DNA from: Saccharopolyspora phatthalungensis
Lineage (GTDB): Bacteria > Actinomycetota > Actinomycetes > Mycobacteriales > Pseudonocardiaceae
DNA: 64,000 nucleotides
Direction: 5' to 3'
NCBI RefSeq assembly: GCF_014203395.1
Contig: NZ_JACHIW010000002.1
Location: 2,046,001 to 2,110,000, forward strand
Below are positions 1 through 15,000 of the stretch, one piece after another (position 1 is the stretch's first letter; each line of letters begins with the position of its first letter). The notes beneath the pieces were generated by a model that did no database searches, was not told where the DNA came from, and saw only the letters and a program-made list of their open reading frames with translations. The translations under genes were made by a program, and so were the position numbers.

Positions 1-3000
1 TAAACGGTGCGGTACCGCACCACCGTGGCGTTGCCCGCCGCGGCCTCGTGGTGCCCCGAGGCGTGGGTGAACTGCTGGTCATGGCTACTCCCGCCGCCGC
101 CGGCGACATATGGGCCGGCGGCGACGGTCAGCATGCCCACATCCACACCCGGGCCCGCCGACACCGAGCCACTGACGTGCCGGGACGCACCGAAATGACT
201 CGTCACCGTCGTGCCCTCCGTACCGGCGGACACCACCGACGCACCCTCGATCGTCTCCAGATACGCCACTTCCCGCGCCACCGCGCGCATCTGCACGCGG
301 CGGATACGGGTCGGCAGCAACCGGGTCAGCGGAGTACCCAACGGCAACAACGCCTCCGAGGACACCCAACCCCGGCCCGCCGCCGCCTCCTGCGGGCTCA
401 CCGCCATCCTCGGCACATGGTGCTCAATGCCCCGCTGGCTCAGGAAACTCCGCAGACCGGCGCGCGCATGGCCGCCCAGCGAACCGAACTGCGCGATCAC
501 CTGGTCATAGATGCTCGGCAACCGGCCCGGCCTCATCTTCATCCGGACGGGCTTGCCCTGGTAGTGACCGCGCACCGTCTCGCGGACACGCGCCCCCTCC
601 AGCACCGACGAAGGCAACTCCGACGGCACCGGCACCGCACGACCATGCTTCACCGGCCGCAACCCGGTGGGCACACTCAACTCGACGCCGACCGGGCCGG
701 CGCCGGGATGATCATGCCCACCCACAATGGCAGTGCGACCGACGGCGTCTCCGTTATTGTCCACTAGGGACATGTGGAACGTCACCCGCACCTGCACCAC
801 GGTCGCACCGGCGTACTCGCTATCACCGCCGGGAGCCGGCTTCGCCGGCAACGCGATATTCACCGACTCCCGCAGCGTCTCGGCACGATCCGTGCCCCGG
901 CTCACCGCCGTCCCCGTCGGCACATCCACCATCCCCAAACCGAAAAGACCCGGCACCGCAGGGACGAAAAACACCTGCTGGTAATGCGGTTTGAAGCTCG
1001 AAGCAGTCCCCTCCCCCGACGCGAAGTCACGACCCGCGGCAGCCGAGGGCGCACCACCCTGCCCCCGCACGACAGCCCGCCCCACCCAGTCGAACTCCGC
1101 CCGCACCCGGATCACCGCATGCCCCACCCGGAACTCCCGGCCGTCCCCCAGCAAAGAACCGACCTCGTTGCGCACCGCATGCTCCACCGCGTCCATGCCC
1201 TCGCCCGCCGGCACCAGGTCCTTGGCCGCCGCCACCACACGGTCCGCGCCCACCGTCGCGCTGACTTGCCGCGCCGGACCCAACGACGCACCCCGCCGCA
1301 AATATCCCGGCAACCGCAACCGAGGCCGAGCAACGTCGCGGGGTTCACCGCCGCCAGCCTTGCCCCCAACCGCTCCGGCCAACGCATCGCCACGACCGTC
1401 GCCGACGTCGCGGTCGGGAATATCCGATGGCTCCGACCACCGCTCCGGCTCGGACCGTCCGGCCGGCTCAGACCACGCGGCCGACTCCTCGGACTGGGCC
1501 GAGTCGGACGAGTCGGCCTGATTTTCCGTGCCGCCAGGCCAGAACAGGCGGCGTTGTGTGCCGCCCCCGCCAGTGGGCGTGCGCGCATCCTCCGCCGAAC
1601 CGTCCTCCGGAGTCTGTTCCAACCTGGATGGTGCGGTCTTGCGCCGAGCACCAGGGCTTGACCGGTCGTCATTACGCGAGCTAGCCAACCGGTACAACCG
1701 CGCCAGCAAATCACGTCGCTCGCGCTCCATCGCATCATCAGCTTCGAAACTGGCCGCCTCCCGCACCGGGTCCACGACCGACAACTCATCACTGGGTCGC
1801 GGAAGGAACCCACCACCACCGCCACCCGCGTCGGCACCCGCACTCACGTTCGCGCTCGCAGCCCCCAACGCCCGCAAGTGTTGCCGCATTGCCTCCGCAG
1901 CCGCCCGATCACCCGGAGCACGCAACACCTGATGCGCCATCACCAACCGCACCGGCTCCGGTGCCGGACCACCCAACGCCGCATCGGCAGCAGCGAACAA
2001 CCCCGCCACCGCGCCGGCACCCTGCCGATTCGTCAACTCCCGCAACGCCAAATCAGCCGCCTCGATCAACCCGTGCATCTCCCGCACCGCTGCGTCATGC
2101 CGCACCTGCCGCACCCTCGCGATAGCAGCCGCCGCAGCCTGCGCCTCGTTCCGCAACGCCCGCACATCCACCTCACCCGACATCCCCTGCCGCGCGATGT
2201 CCGACCACCACTCCGCCCGCGCACGCAACTCGGGGTCATAAGACGCCGAAGCATCAACCAGCAGCCGCCGCAGAGAGCCCACCGATGCCGTCAACTCAGA
2301 AACCAACCGCTGCCGCTCACCCGCACCCACCGTCGGCACACCGCCACCCGAACGCGATGGCCCGGCAACCGTCGGCACACCGCCACCCGAACGCGATGGC
2401 CCGGCAGCCGGACCACGAGGCTCGCGGTTGACCTCCGCCACCCGCGCCTGGCCCCATTTCTTGCCCTTCCCGAACATCTCCGCCAACGACTCACCGCTGA
2501 GGCGCTCACCGGCGTCGCGGGCACGACGCACCTCCGCACGCGCCGCCTCCCGCTCCTGCTCGCCCTGATCCTGCCGGACCGTCGTACCACCCTCGCGCCT
2601 GACCTCCGCCAGCCGAGTCCAACCCCATTTCTTGCCCTTCCCGAACATCTCCGCCAACGACTCACCGGTGTGGTCCCTACCGGCCTCGCGGGCACGACGC
2701 ACCTCCGCACGCGCCGCCTCCCGCTCCTGCTCGTCCAGATCGTGCCGGGTCGGCGCACCACCCTCGTCCTCGATCTCCGCCAGCCGCGCCCGACCCCAGT
2801 CCCCCGTTCTTCCGAACCGCTCCCCCAAGACCGCACCGGTGTAGGGCCGACCCGCTTCGCTGGCACGACGCGCCTCCGCACGCGCTTCGGCCCGCACCTG
2901 CTCGTCCAGATCCTGCCGCGCAGTCGAACCATCCTCGCCGATCTCCGCCAGCCGATCCCGACCCCAAAACCGGCTCTTCCCGAACTTCTTCCCCAAGTCC

Positions 3001-6000
3001 GTAGCGGTATAGGGCCGACCCGCCTCACGGGCACGAAGCGCCTCCGCACGCCCCGCCTCCCGCAACCGGTCGTCCAACTCTTGCCAGGTCGCCGCGCCAC
3101 CATCGCCCGCGATCTCCGCCAGCCGATCCCGACCCCAGTCCCGGCCCTTCCCGAACTTCTTCCCCAAGTCCGTACCGGTATAGGGCCGACCCGCATCTCG
3201 GGCACGACGCGCCTCCGCACGCCCCGCCTCCCGCAACTGCTCGCGCGGATTCGCCTGTCCCCGATCCTCACCCCTACCGCGCTCGGTTCCCGGCGCCGCT
3301 GCTGCGTAGGGCCTGCCCTCGGCAAGAGGACGACGCGCCTCCGCACGCACCGTCGCCCGCTCCTGCTCGGCACCTTCACCGACCGAATCGCCTTCTCCCG
3401 CACCATCATCAGACATGCCCCCAGCAAAATCCGACAGCGCCGCTTGTTCCGGATCCGAATACCCGGCATCGTCTGACTCCACGGCCGCGCCCGGGTCCTG
3501 CCTATACGCCCTCGAAACGGCAAGCTCCGGCCCACCGACCGAGCGCACACCATCCCCAAAACCCGATGGCTCGGCTACTGCAACATCAGCCTCGTTCTCA
3601 ATCTCCGTCAGCCGGTTCAGGCCCCAGGTGCGGCTCTTGCCGAACTTCCTCCCCAACTCCATACCCGTATAGGGCATGCCCTCGTCACGGGCACGACGCG
3701 CCTCCGCACGCGCATCCGCACGCAACCGGTCGTCGAGACCCTGCCAGGTCGCCGCACCGCCCTCGCCCTCGATCTCCGCCAGCCGCGCCCGACCCCAGTT
3801 CCGGCTCTTCCCGAACCTCTTGCCCAAGTCCGTAGCGGTATAAGGCCGACCCGCGTCACCGGCACGACGCGCCTCCGCACGCGCGGCCTCCCGCTCCTGC
3901 TCATCCAGATCCTGCCGGGTCGTCGCACCACGCTCGCCGATCTCCGTCAGCCGCGCCCGACCCCAGTTCCGGCTCTTCCCGAACCTCTTGCCCAAGTCCG
4001 TAGCGGTATAAGGCCGACCCGCGTCACCGGCACGACGCGCCTCCGCACGCGCCTGCGCGGACAACCGGTCGTCCAGATGCTTCCGGGTCGTCGCACCACC
4101 CTCGCCCTCGATCTCCGCCAGCCGCATCCGACCCCAGCTCCGGCCCTTCCCGAACTTCTTCCCCAAGTCCGTAGCGGTATAGGGCCGACCCGCCTCACGG
4201 GCACGAAGCGCCTCAGCACGCGCATCCGCCCACTCCCGAAATGGCATTCCCGGCCCTGCGTCATCAAGCCCGCCGGGCCCAGCAAACGTCTGCGACGGCC
4301 CCTCACTGACCGAATCACCGTCTCCCGCACCATCGTCAGACGACTCTTCCTCAACATCCGACAACCCCCTATCACCAAATCGTTCCGCGCCGCCGCCAAG
4401 CCCCGCAAACCTCTGCGACGGGCCCTCACCAACCGAATCACTCTCTCCCGCACCATCATCAGACGACGAGTCCTCAGACGACTCATCATCCGACGAACCC
4501 GACTCCTCATCCGACGATGCCGACTCATCATCCGACGATGCCGAATCCTCATCCGAGGACCCCGAATCCTCATCCGAAACCGAATGCCCGGCATCCGCTC
4601 GCGGCTCGACGTCGGAGTCGTCCGCCTGCACACCCACGTCAGGAACACGCTCACGCGGCCCCGAAACATCAACCACCCCGTCGCGGCGCAGCCGCTCCAC
4701 CAGCGCCCTGGCGTCACTCACCCGCTTCCGCAATGCGGGCACATCCACACCATCGAGCCCGTGCCGACCCAACGTCGCCCACCAGTACTCAACCCGCTCT
4801 CGCAACCCAGGCAGGTAACCGTCCGGTGCACCAACCAAAGACCGTCGCAACGATGCGACCGACTCCCACAACTCGGCAACCAACCGTGTCCGCTCGCCCC
4901 CATCGACACCCCTCGCCGCGACGCCCTCCGAGGACCCAACGCCCGGCGAATCAGCAGCACCCAACGACGATCCCGCTCCAGCCTGGACAACCGTTCCCAC
5001 GGCGCGCGTATGCTCCTCCCGCTCCGCACCCGATTCCGGCCGGGCCGCAGCACTCTCGTTCCTGATTTCCCCAAGGCGTTCCAAACCCCAGCTCTGGCCT
5101 TTTCCGAACTTCTTCCCCAACTCCACGCCGCTGTAAGGCCTGCCCTCGTCCCGTGCACGACGCGCCTCCGCACGCGCCTCCTCCCGCTCCCGCTCCCGCA
5201 ACGCCGAAAAAGAAGCACCCTCGTCCTGGATCTCCCTAAGACGCTTCGCGGCCCAGTCCTTGCTCTTTCCGAACTCCTTCCCCAGTCGCGCAGAGGAGTA
5301 AGGCCTGCCCTCGTCCCGTGCACGACGCGCCTCCGCACGCGCCTCCTCCTGCACCCGCTTTTGCAACGCCGAAACAGTCACACCCTCTTCCCTGATCTCC
5401 CGAAGCCGCGCCGAACCCCACTTTTCACTCCTCCCGAACTTCTCCCCCAACGCCTTGCCGTTGTAGGGCTCACCCGCATCCCAAGCACGACGCGCCTCCG
5501 CACGCGCCTCCTCCCGCTCCCGCTCCCGCTCCTGTTCCAGCAACGCCGAGCGGCTCAAGCTGCCCTCGTCCCTGATCTCCCGAAGCCGCGCCGAACCCCA
5601 CTGTTCGCCCCTCCCGAACTTCTCCCCCAACGCCTTGCCGTCGTAGGGTTCACCCGCATCCCAAGCACGACGCGCCTCCGCACGCGCCTCCTCCCGCTGC
5701 ATCTCCAGCAACGCCGGGCGGCTCAAGAAGCCGTCCTCGTCCCTGGTCTCCCCACGCGCCTCCTCCCGCGGCTCCTGGTCACGCGACGTCGCACGAGTCG
5801 CGCCGATTTGTTCATTGAGCTCCGCAAGCCGGTCTTTACCCCACGTCGAGCTCTTTCCGAACTTCCATCCCAAGATCTCACCCGTGTACGGCCGACCCGC
5901 ATCCTGCGCACGACGCGCCTCCGCACGCGCCTCCGCACGCAGCAGCTCCTTGTCCCGCCAAGCCGACCGGGTCACCTCACGGTCTCCGCGGACTTCGGCA

Positions 6001-9000
6001 AGCCGGTGTCTACCCCACGTCGAACCCTTTCCGAACTTCCTCCCCAACGTCTCACCCGTGTAGGGCTCATCCACGTCATCAGCGCGACGCGCCTCCGCAC
6101 GCGCCTCCTCCCGCAACCGATCTACATCCGCAAGCCTCGTGGCCGTGCTACGGCGCCTCGCCGGCCTACGTTCGGTGTCGTCATCTGGCGAATCGGCAAC
6201 ACGCCCCCGCTTGCGGCCACTGCTTTCACCGATCGGAGCCGTCTCGGCGACATCTCGATCACTGTCCTCATCGGACGACACGGCCTGGTCATTGTCCTCC
6301 TCGGAAAAATCCCGATTACTGTCCTCATCGGACACCTCCACCACCGCGGCATCCCGGCCCGAGCTGTCGACGCCACTGGACTCGGAGGCATCGGAGACCT
6401 GGAACGCCGCTGGGGCAGTCGACGCCATTACCACGTCGGCAGCGTTGCCTGCCGGGGCCGCATCCCATACAGGACTCATCGGATTAAACGACCACGTCGC
6501 GATGTCATCCGCCAGAATGGCGGCCGGATCAAGCGACGCCGAATCAATCGTCCAATTCGACCAATCCGCCGCGTACTCGGCTTCGCCCGGGTCAAGCCCC
6601 CACGTCATCGGAATATCTGGCGTTTCGGCAGCCGCGCTGGCGGCCTGACCGCTGTCCGCACCGTCATCGAAGCCGGGAAGATCCGCCAACGGATCCGGCC
6701 CCGCCCCGGCCTGGACGGCCAGCCCCGTGCCTCCCGTACCAAGGCGGGCCGCCAACTCCCGGGAAAACCGCACCGGATCCTCATGGCCAACCCCACCGGC
6801 CTTCGCCGCCACCAAAGCCACCACATCGTTCAATGACACGCCCGCATCGCCACGCGCCAGCGCCACGACATCATGCGTACCCTGCACAATCCGCATCGCC
6901 ACGGCATGCGGCGCACCCACCGACCGAGCCCGCTCAATCTCCCGACGCAGATCCGACTCCGTCCACCCCGTCACACCGACGGACGCACCGTCTGCACTGC
7001 CCCGCACCCCCGCCTCGGCCGGGGGCACGAATTGAGAGCCCACCTCGCCGCGCACCCGCTCGACCAACGCCCGAGCACCGTCCACCCGCTTGCGCAAATC
7101 CCCCAACGCCGCACCATCAAACCCACCTCGCCTCAACGTCTCCGTCCACAACTCAACCCGCCCGCGCAACTGAGGCATATACCCCTGCGGCGCACCAGAC
7201 AACATCCCGCGCAGGGCATCCACCGATTCCGCCAAGTCGGAAACCAACCGCGACCGCTCAGCCGTCGCCGCACCCCCAGACACATCCACCGTCAGGTCGC
7301 CCGCCGCCGTAGAACCGCTGCCAGAACCCGCCGCATCACCGACATTCCCGATCTCCGCAAGCCGTGTCGCGCCCCATTTCCAGCCCCTTTGGAACCTCTC
7401 CCCCAATGCTCGGGCGTTGTAGGGATCACCGGCATCCCGTGCGCGACGCGCCTCCGCACGCGCCTCCTCCCGATCCCGCGCGTCCAATTCCTTCCGACTC
7501 GACTCACCTTCATCCTTGATCTCCGCCAACCGCGCCCAACCCCACGAATCGCTCCTCCCGAACTTCTCCCCCAACGCCCCGCTGCTGTAGGGCTTGCCCG
7601 CATCCCGCGCACGACGCGCCTCCGCACGCGCCTCCTCCCGTTCCTGCTCGTCCAAGTCCTGCCGGCTCACAACGCCGTCATCCTTGATCTCCGCAAGCCG
7701 TGCCTGACCCCACCCGTGGCTCTTGCCGAACTTCACCCCCAACGTCGCTCCGCTGTAGGGCTCACCGGCATCCCGGGCACGACGCGCCTCCGCCCGCGCC
7801 GCCTCGCGCTCCTGCTCGCGCGAATACTGCCGAGTCGCACCACTGTCATCCTTGATCTCCGCAAGCCGCGCCTGCCCCCACCGTTCGCTCATCCCGAACT
7901 TCTGCCCCAACGCCTTGCCGGTGTAGCGCTCACCCGCATCCAGCGCACGACGAGCCTCCACCCGCGCCGCCTCGCGCTCCTGCTCGCCCGCTGCCGGTTG
8001 AGCACCGTCGACGTCCTTGACCTCCGCAAGCCGCGCCTTGCCCCACTTCACTCCCCTTTGGTACTTCTCCCCCAAAGTCGTGGCGGTGTAGGGCTGCCCC
8101 GCGTCCCGAGCACGACGCGCCTCCGCACGCGCCTCCTCCTTTTCCTGCTCGTCCACATCCTGCCGGTTCAGACCATCCGCATCCCTGATCTCGGTAAGCC
8201 GCGTATGACCCCACCTTTCGCTCATCCCGAACTGCTCGGCCAACTCCAGTCCAGTGTGGGGCTTGCCCGCATCCCGAGCACGACGCGCCTCCTGCCGCGC
8301 CGCTTCGATAACCCCCTGCCGGTTCGCCGCATCGTCATCCCTGATCTCCGCAAGCCGCGCCCAACCCCACGCCTGGCTCCTCCCGAACTTCTGCGCCAAC
8401 GTCGTGCTGCTGTAGGGCGTACCCGCCTCTTGGGCACGACGCGCCTCTACGCGCGCCTGTGACCGCAGCTGCGTCGGGGCCTGCGACTTCGGCTCACCCA
8501 CACGGCCCTCGCTCCTGACCTCCCGAAGCCGCGCCTCAGCCCATTTCACGCTCTTGTCGAACCTGTTGGCCAACTGCGGGCCGGTGACGGGCTCGCCCGC
8601 GTCCCAAGCACGACGCGCCTCCGCACGCGCCGCCTCTCGTTCCTGCTCGTCCAAGTCCTGCCGGCTCGCACCGCCCTCATCCCTGATCTCCCGAAGCCGA
8701 TCCAAACCCCACGCGCCGCTCTTCCCGAACTTCGCTCCCAACGTCGCGCCGCTGTCGGGGTTACCCGCATCCCGAGCGCGACGCGCTTCCTGGCGCGCCG
8801 CCTCCCGTTCCCGTTCCCGCGCGTCCCATACCGGCCCGGTCGCCTCACCCTCCTCCGTGATCTCCGAAAGCCGCATCCAACCCCACGATTGGCTCTTTCC
8901 GAACTTCTCCCCCAATGCCTTGCTGTGGTAGGGCTCGCCCGCATCCCGAGCGCGACGCGCCTCCACCCGCGCCGCCTCCCGCAACTGCTCCTCCAAATCC

Positions 9001-12000
9001 TGCCGGTCCGCACCGCCCTCCTCCTTGATCTCCCGAAGCCGCGCAAAGGCCCACGTTTCGGACTTCCCGAACTTCTTCGCCAACTCCTTACCGCTGTAGG
9101 GCTTGCCCGCATCCCGGGCACGACGGGCCTCCTCGCGGGCCTCCTCCTGCACCCGCTGCGCCTCGGACTGCTCGCCCGTGCCACCAGGCCCGGCCGACCT
9201 GTGTGCGGCGCCTTCATCGACAGAATCATTGGCACGCCGCCGCTTGCGGCCACTGCTCCCGCCAACCAGAGCCGTCTCGCCCACACCACCGTCACTGTCC
9301 TGGTGCGGAAGGCGGTGCGGCTCCAACTCGCGGCTCACCCGCTCGACCAACGCCCGCGCATCGTTTACCCGCTTCCGCAGATCCTCCACCGCAGCACCAT
9401 CAAACCCGCTCCGCCCCAACGTCCCCGACCACACCTCAATCCGCCCACGCAACCCAGGCATCAAGCCATCCGGCGCCCCGGCCAAAAGCTCCCGCAATGT
9501 ATCCACCGATACCGTCAACTCAGAAACCAACTGCGACCGCTCGGCGGCATCCACATCCGCAGACGACGCAGCCGGGTCAGCCGCATCGGCCCTCGACTCA
9601 CCCACGTCCGACCCAAAATTCCACTCCGGCAAAACCATCGGCTCAATCGACCACGTCCCCAGATCCATCGCCAGCTCGTCAGCGTCCGGATCAAAGCCCC
9701 ACGTCATGGGAATATCCGCAAAATCGGCCGATTCGGCGGTCATACCGGCGGTCTGGCCGCCGTCAGCAACTTCCGCAGAGCCAGGAAGATCCGCCAACGG
9801 GTCCGGCCCCGCCCCAGCACTGACACCGAGCCCGGTCCCCCCGGAACCAAGACGCGCTGCCAACTCCCGAGAGAACCGCACCGCCTCATCGCGACCGAAC
9901 TCACCAACCCGCGCCGCCACCAAAGCCACCACATCATCCAACGACACACCCAAATCACCACGCGCCAACGCCACCACATCATGCGTGCCCTGCACAATCC
10001 GCGCCCCCACATCATGCGGCCCACCGACCGCATGAGCGTGCTCCATCGCATTACGCAGATCCGACCCAGACCACGCCGCCACACCCGACAAGCCCGAAAC
10101 CGGCAGCTCGCCCCCGGTCACCGCCGCCGGCACACCACCCGGCGCCGGGCCCTCCAGCACCTGCTGACTCGCACCAGCATCGTTCTTGATCTCCGCAAGC
10201 CGGTCCTTACCCCAGCTATGGCCCTTTCCGAACTTCTTCCCCAGCTCCTTGCCGCTGTAGGACTGACCCGCGTCCCGAGCTCGGCGCGCCTCCGCCCGCG
10301 CCGCCTCCCGCACCTGCTCGCGCTCATCCCGCCAGGTCAGAGCGTCCTCATCCCTGATCTCGGCAAGCCGCGACGCACCCCACTTCACGCCCCTTCCGAA
10401 TTTCTCCCCCAATGCCAAGCCTGTGTAGGGCTCCCTCGCGTCCCGAGCTCGACGCGCCTCCGCCCGCGCCTGCTCGCGCAGTTCCTGCCAGTCCGGAGCG
10501 TCCTCATCATTGATCTCCGCAAGCCGGGACGTCGCAGAGTCGGGACCGGAGCCCTGGAAAACCTCCGGAACGCGGTAAGAACCCACCTCGCCGCGCACCC
10601 GCTCGACCAATGCCCGAGCGTCGTCCATCCGCTTGCGCAAATCCCCCAATGCCACAGCGTTGAGCTCACCCCGCGCCAATGTCCCCGACCACATCTCAAC
10701 CCGCTCCCGTAACCCGGGCAGGTAGCCCGTCGGCGCACCTGGCAAGAGCCTCCCCAATTCATCCACCGACAGCGCCAACTCAGAAACCAACCGCTCCCGC
10801 TCGGCCGCATCCACATCCGCAGACTCCACAGCAGCGTCAGCCGCATCCTCCTCCACACCCGAGCTAGAACCCCGCTCTCGCGCCACATCCGCCGGATCGA
10901 ACGACCCCGTCGACAACCCTTCCTCCGCAAGCTCGACGGCCGTGGGGTCGAAGCCCCACGTCATCGGAATATCCGCCAGCTCATCGGTCGCATCGCCGAG
11001 CTCACCGCGGTCCGCGATCTCCGCGACCTCCGCAAACTCCGGAAGACCTGCCAATGGATCCGGATCGGCAGGAACCTCGGACACAGGCATGACCTGGGAC
11101 GGCAACTCACCGCGTACCCGCTCCACCAACGCCCGAGCATCATTCACGCGCTTGCGCAAATCCTCCAATGCCACATGGTCGAACCCACCCCGCGGCACCA
11201 TCTCCGACCACACGTCAACCCGTTCCCGCAACCCAGGCATGTACCCCTCCGGCGCACCCGCCAAAAGCCCCCGCAACGCCTCCACCGACACCGCCAACTC
11301 GGAAACCAACCGCGACCGCTCAGCCGCAACCACATTTATCGCAGACATGGCCTCCGATGCCACCGCGCCTGCCCCATCACCTTGCTGCGACCCCGACGCA
11401 TCGCCGACTCCCCTGATCTCCGCCAGCCGAAGGCGTCCCCACCTCTCGCTCTTCCCGAATTTCGCACCCAACTCGACACCGCTGTAAGGCTCACGCCGCA
11501 CACGTGCACGGCGCGCCTCCTCCCGCGCCGCCTCCCGCAACTGCTCTTCCAAGTCCTTCCGGCTCGCCCCGCCCTCAACCTTGATTTCATCAAGCCGCGC
11601 ACGACCCCACGATTCGTGCCTGCCGTACTTGCTCGCCAACACCAAGGCGGTATAAGGCTTTCCCTCATCGCGCGCACGACGCGCCTCCACGCGCGCCGCC
11701 TCCCGCTCCTGCTCCTTCGAATCCGGCGAGCGCACATCGCCCTCATCCCTGATCTCCGCAAGCCGCTTATTGCCCCACCGCAAACCCCGTCCGAACTTGT
11801 TCGCCAATGTCTCGGCGGTGTTCGGCATCCCCGTATCACGAGCACGACGCACCTCCACCCGCGCCGCCTCGCGCAACTGCTCGGAGTCCGCTACCTCCCG
11901 CTGACTCTCAGCGTCCTCTTCCCTGATCTCCCTAAGCCGCGACAAACCCCACCATTCGCCCTTCCCAAATTTGGCCCCCAACGCACCGCCGGTGTACGGC

Positions 12001-15000
12001 TCACCCGCATCACGAGCACGACGCGCCTCCACCCGCGCCGCCGCACGCATCTGCTCCACGTCATCCGGCTCCGCCACGCTCGCGCCGGGCTCGTTCCTGA
12101 TCTCCCGGAGCCTTGTAGAACCCCACCGTTCGTTCCTCCCGAACTTCCTCCCCAACGCACCGCCGGTGTACGGCTCACCCGCATCACGAGCACGACGCGC
12201 CTCCGCCCGCGCCGACTCCCGCAGCAACTGCCCCGGGGCCTCCGGCTCCGCCACGCTCGCGCCGGGCTCATTCCTGATCTCCCGGAGCCTTGTCGAACCC
12301 CACTTTTCGCTCTTCCCGAATTTGGCCCCCAACGTGCCGCCGCTGTAAGGCTCACCCGCGTCCCGCGCACGACGCGCCTCAACCCGCGCCGACTCCCGCA
12401 GCTGCTCGTCCAAATCTTGTCGGCTCGCACCACCCTCAGCCCGGATCTCCGCTAGCCGCCTCCGGCCCCACACTCCGCTCTTCCCGAACTTCGTCCCCAA
12501 CTCCTCGCCGGTGTAAGGCATCCCCGCATCACGAGCACGACGCGCCTCCTCCCGCGCCGCTTCCAGTTCGTGCTCGTCCAATGCCTGCTGGAGCACATCG
12601 CTCTCATCCTTGATCTCCGCTAGCCGCGACCAACCCCACCTTTCACTCTTCCCGAACTTCTCCCCCAAAGTCTTACCGTTGTACGGCTCACCCGCATCAC
12701 GAGCACGACGCGCCTCCGCCCGTCCCGACTCTCGCTGTTCCGCAGGGCCAACCAGCGTGCGCCTGCCACCGGGCTTCGCAGGCCGACGCGCGGCACCTTC
12801 ATCGACCGCATCGTCCTCGACATGTCCCCGCTTACGGGAATCACCAACCGCAGCCGTTTCGCCCACACCACGGTCACTGTCCGCACCAAACTCCAACAAC
12901 CCCGCCGCATCCCAGCCGGCGGCCTGCGACTGCTCAATGCTCGCCGGATCGGTCGACCACAGCGGGCGGCCACCCCCCCATTCAACGGCCCCCGGATCAA
13001 GCCCCCACGTCATCGGAACATCCGCCGACTCCGCGGCCATTCCACCGGTCTGGCTACCGTCCGCACCTTCCGCAAAACCCGGAAGATCCGCCAACGGATC
13101 CGGACCCGCCCCAGCACTGACACCGAACCCGGTCCCCCCGGAACCAAGACGCGCTGCCAACTCCCGAGAGAACCGCACCGCCTCATCGCGACCGAACTCA
13201 CCAACCCGCGCCGCCACCAAAGCCACCACATCATCCAACGACACACCCAAATCACCACGCGCCAACGCCACCACATCATGCGTGCCCTGCACAATCCGCG
13301 CCCCCACATCACGCGGCCCACCCACCGCATGAGCCAACCCCACCGCCCTACGCAGATCCGACCCAGTCCACCCCGCCACACCCGACGAGTCCGAAACCGG
13401 CAACGCGCCCCCGGTCACCGCCGCCGGCACACCACCCGGCGCCGCGCCCCGCAGTGCCTGCTGACTCGCACCAGCATCCTTCTTGATCTCCGCAAGCCGG
13501 TCCTTACCCCAGGTACGGCTCCTTCCGAACTTTTTCCCCAGCTCCGTTCCGCTGTAGGGCTGACCCGCTTCCCGAGCACGACGCGCCTCCGCCCGCGCCT
13601 GCTCCCGTACCTGCGCCAGTTCCTGCTCGACCAGATCCCGCCGACTCGCACTATCCTCGCTCCCGATCTCCGTAAGCCGCGACGAACCCCACTTCACGCC
13701 CCTTCCGAACTTCTTCCCCAGCTGCTCGGCGGAGTAGGGCCTCCCCGCGCCCAGTGCGCGCTGTGCCTCCGCCCGCGCCGCCTCCTGCACCTCCTGCTCA
13801 ACCGAATCGTGCTGGCGCAAAGCGCCCTCGCTCCTGATCTCCACAAGCCGCGACGCACCCCACTTCACGCCCCTTCCGAACGTCTCCCCCAATTCCTTGG
13901 CGGAGTAGGGCGTACCCGCTTCCAGTGCACGACGCGCCACAGCCCGCGCCTCTGCCTTTTCTTGCTGGTCAGCAACCTTTCGGCGCACATCCTCCGCATC
14001 CCTGATCTCCGCAAGCCGCGCCAAGCCCCAGTCCGCGCTCTTCCCGAACTTCCCTCCCAATGCCTTGCCCGTGTAAGGCTCCTGCGCATCACGACCACGA
14101 CGCGCCTCCACGCGCGCCGCCTCCCGCACCCGCTGCGCATCAGACGACTCAGCCGTGCCATCGGGCCCCGCCGGCCTACGTTCAGCACCTTCATCGACCG
14201 ATTCATCGGCACGCCCCCGCTTACGGCCCGCACTCCCACCAATCGGAGCCGTTTCACCAACTCCATTACCACTGTCACTGTCACTGTCCTCATCAGACAG
14301 CGCCAATCCCACCGCATCCGAGTCGGAATGTTCTCCGTCGCTCGTCACAGAGTCGAGGCCGCCGCCCTGGAACTGCCCGCCAACACGATAAGACCCCGCC
14401 TCACCGCGCACCCGCTCCACCAACGCCCGGGCATCGGCCACCCGCTTGCCCAAATCCCCCAACTCCACATCGTCAAACCCGCGCCGCTCCAAAGTCGCCG
14501 ACCACACCTCAACCCGATTCCGCAACCCAGGCATGAAACTCTCCGGCGCACCCACCAAAAGCCCCTGCAACGCATCCACCGACGCCGCCAGCTCAGCGAC
14601 CAACCGCGACCGCTCAGACGCATCCGCCGCCGACTCACCCACCGAGCCCACAACCGCTTCCGCGGCATCCATGCTCGGCCCGGAACCCCACTCCCGCTCA
14701 AAAGCGCCCGTATCAAACGACCACGTCTCCAGCCCTTCCATCAATTCGGCAGCATCCGGATCAAATCCCCACGTCATCTGAATATCCGCCGAGTTAGCGG
14801 TCATACCACCGAACTCACCGCTGTCCGCGACCGCCGCACCGGCCGATGCGGACTCACCCTCATCACCGCCCCGCACTCCCGCCTCGGGCACAGGCACGTC
14901 TGCCGCTGGCACGAACAGAGACCGCACCCCATCGCTCACGCGCTCGACCAGCGCCTGAGCATCCGCCACCCGTTTGCGGAAATCCTCTACCGCAGCACCA

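Noticed and set aside
1878..3476. Plus-strand open frame of over 500 codons rich in Arg/Pro/Leu
   Set aside because: It is the shadow of the repeat-rich giant gene on the other strand: it repeats with the same period and ends inside repeat units, and its composition is not that of a folded protein. The same holds for the other long frames on both strands between 48 and 21,970.
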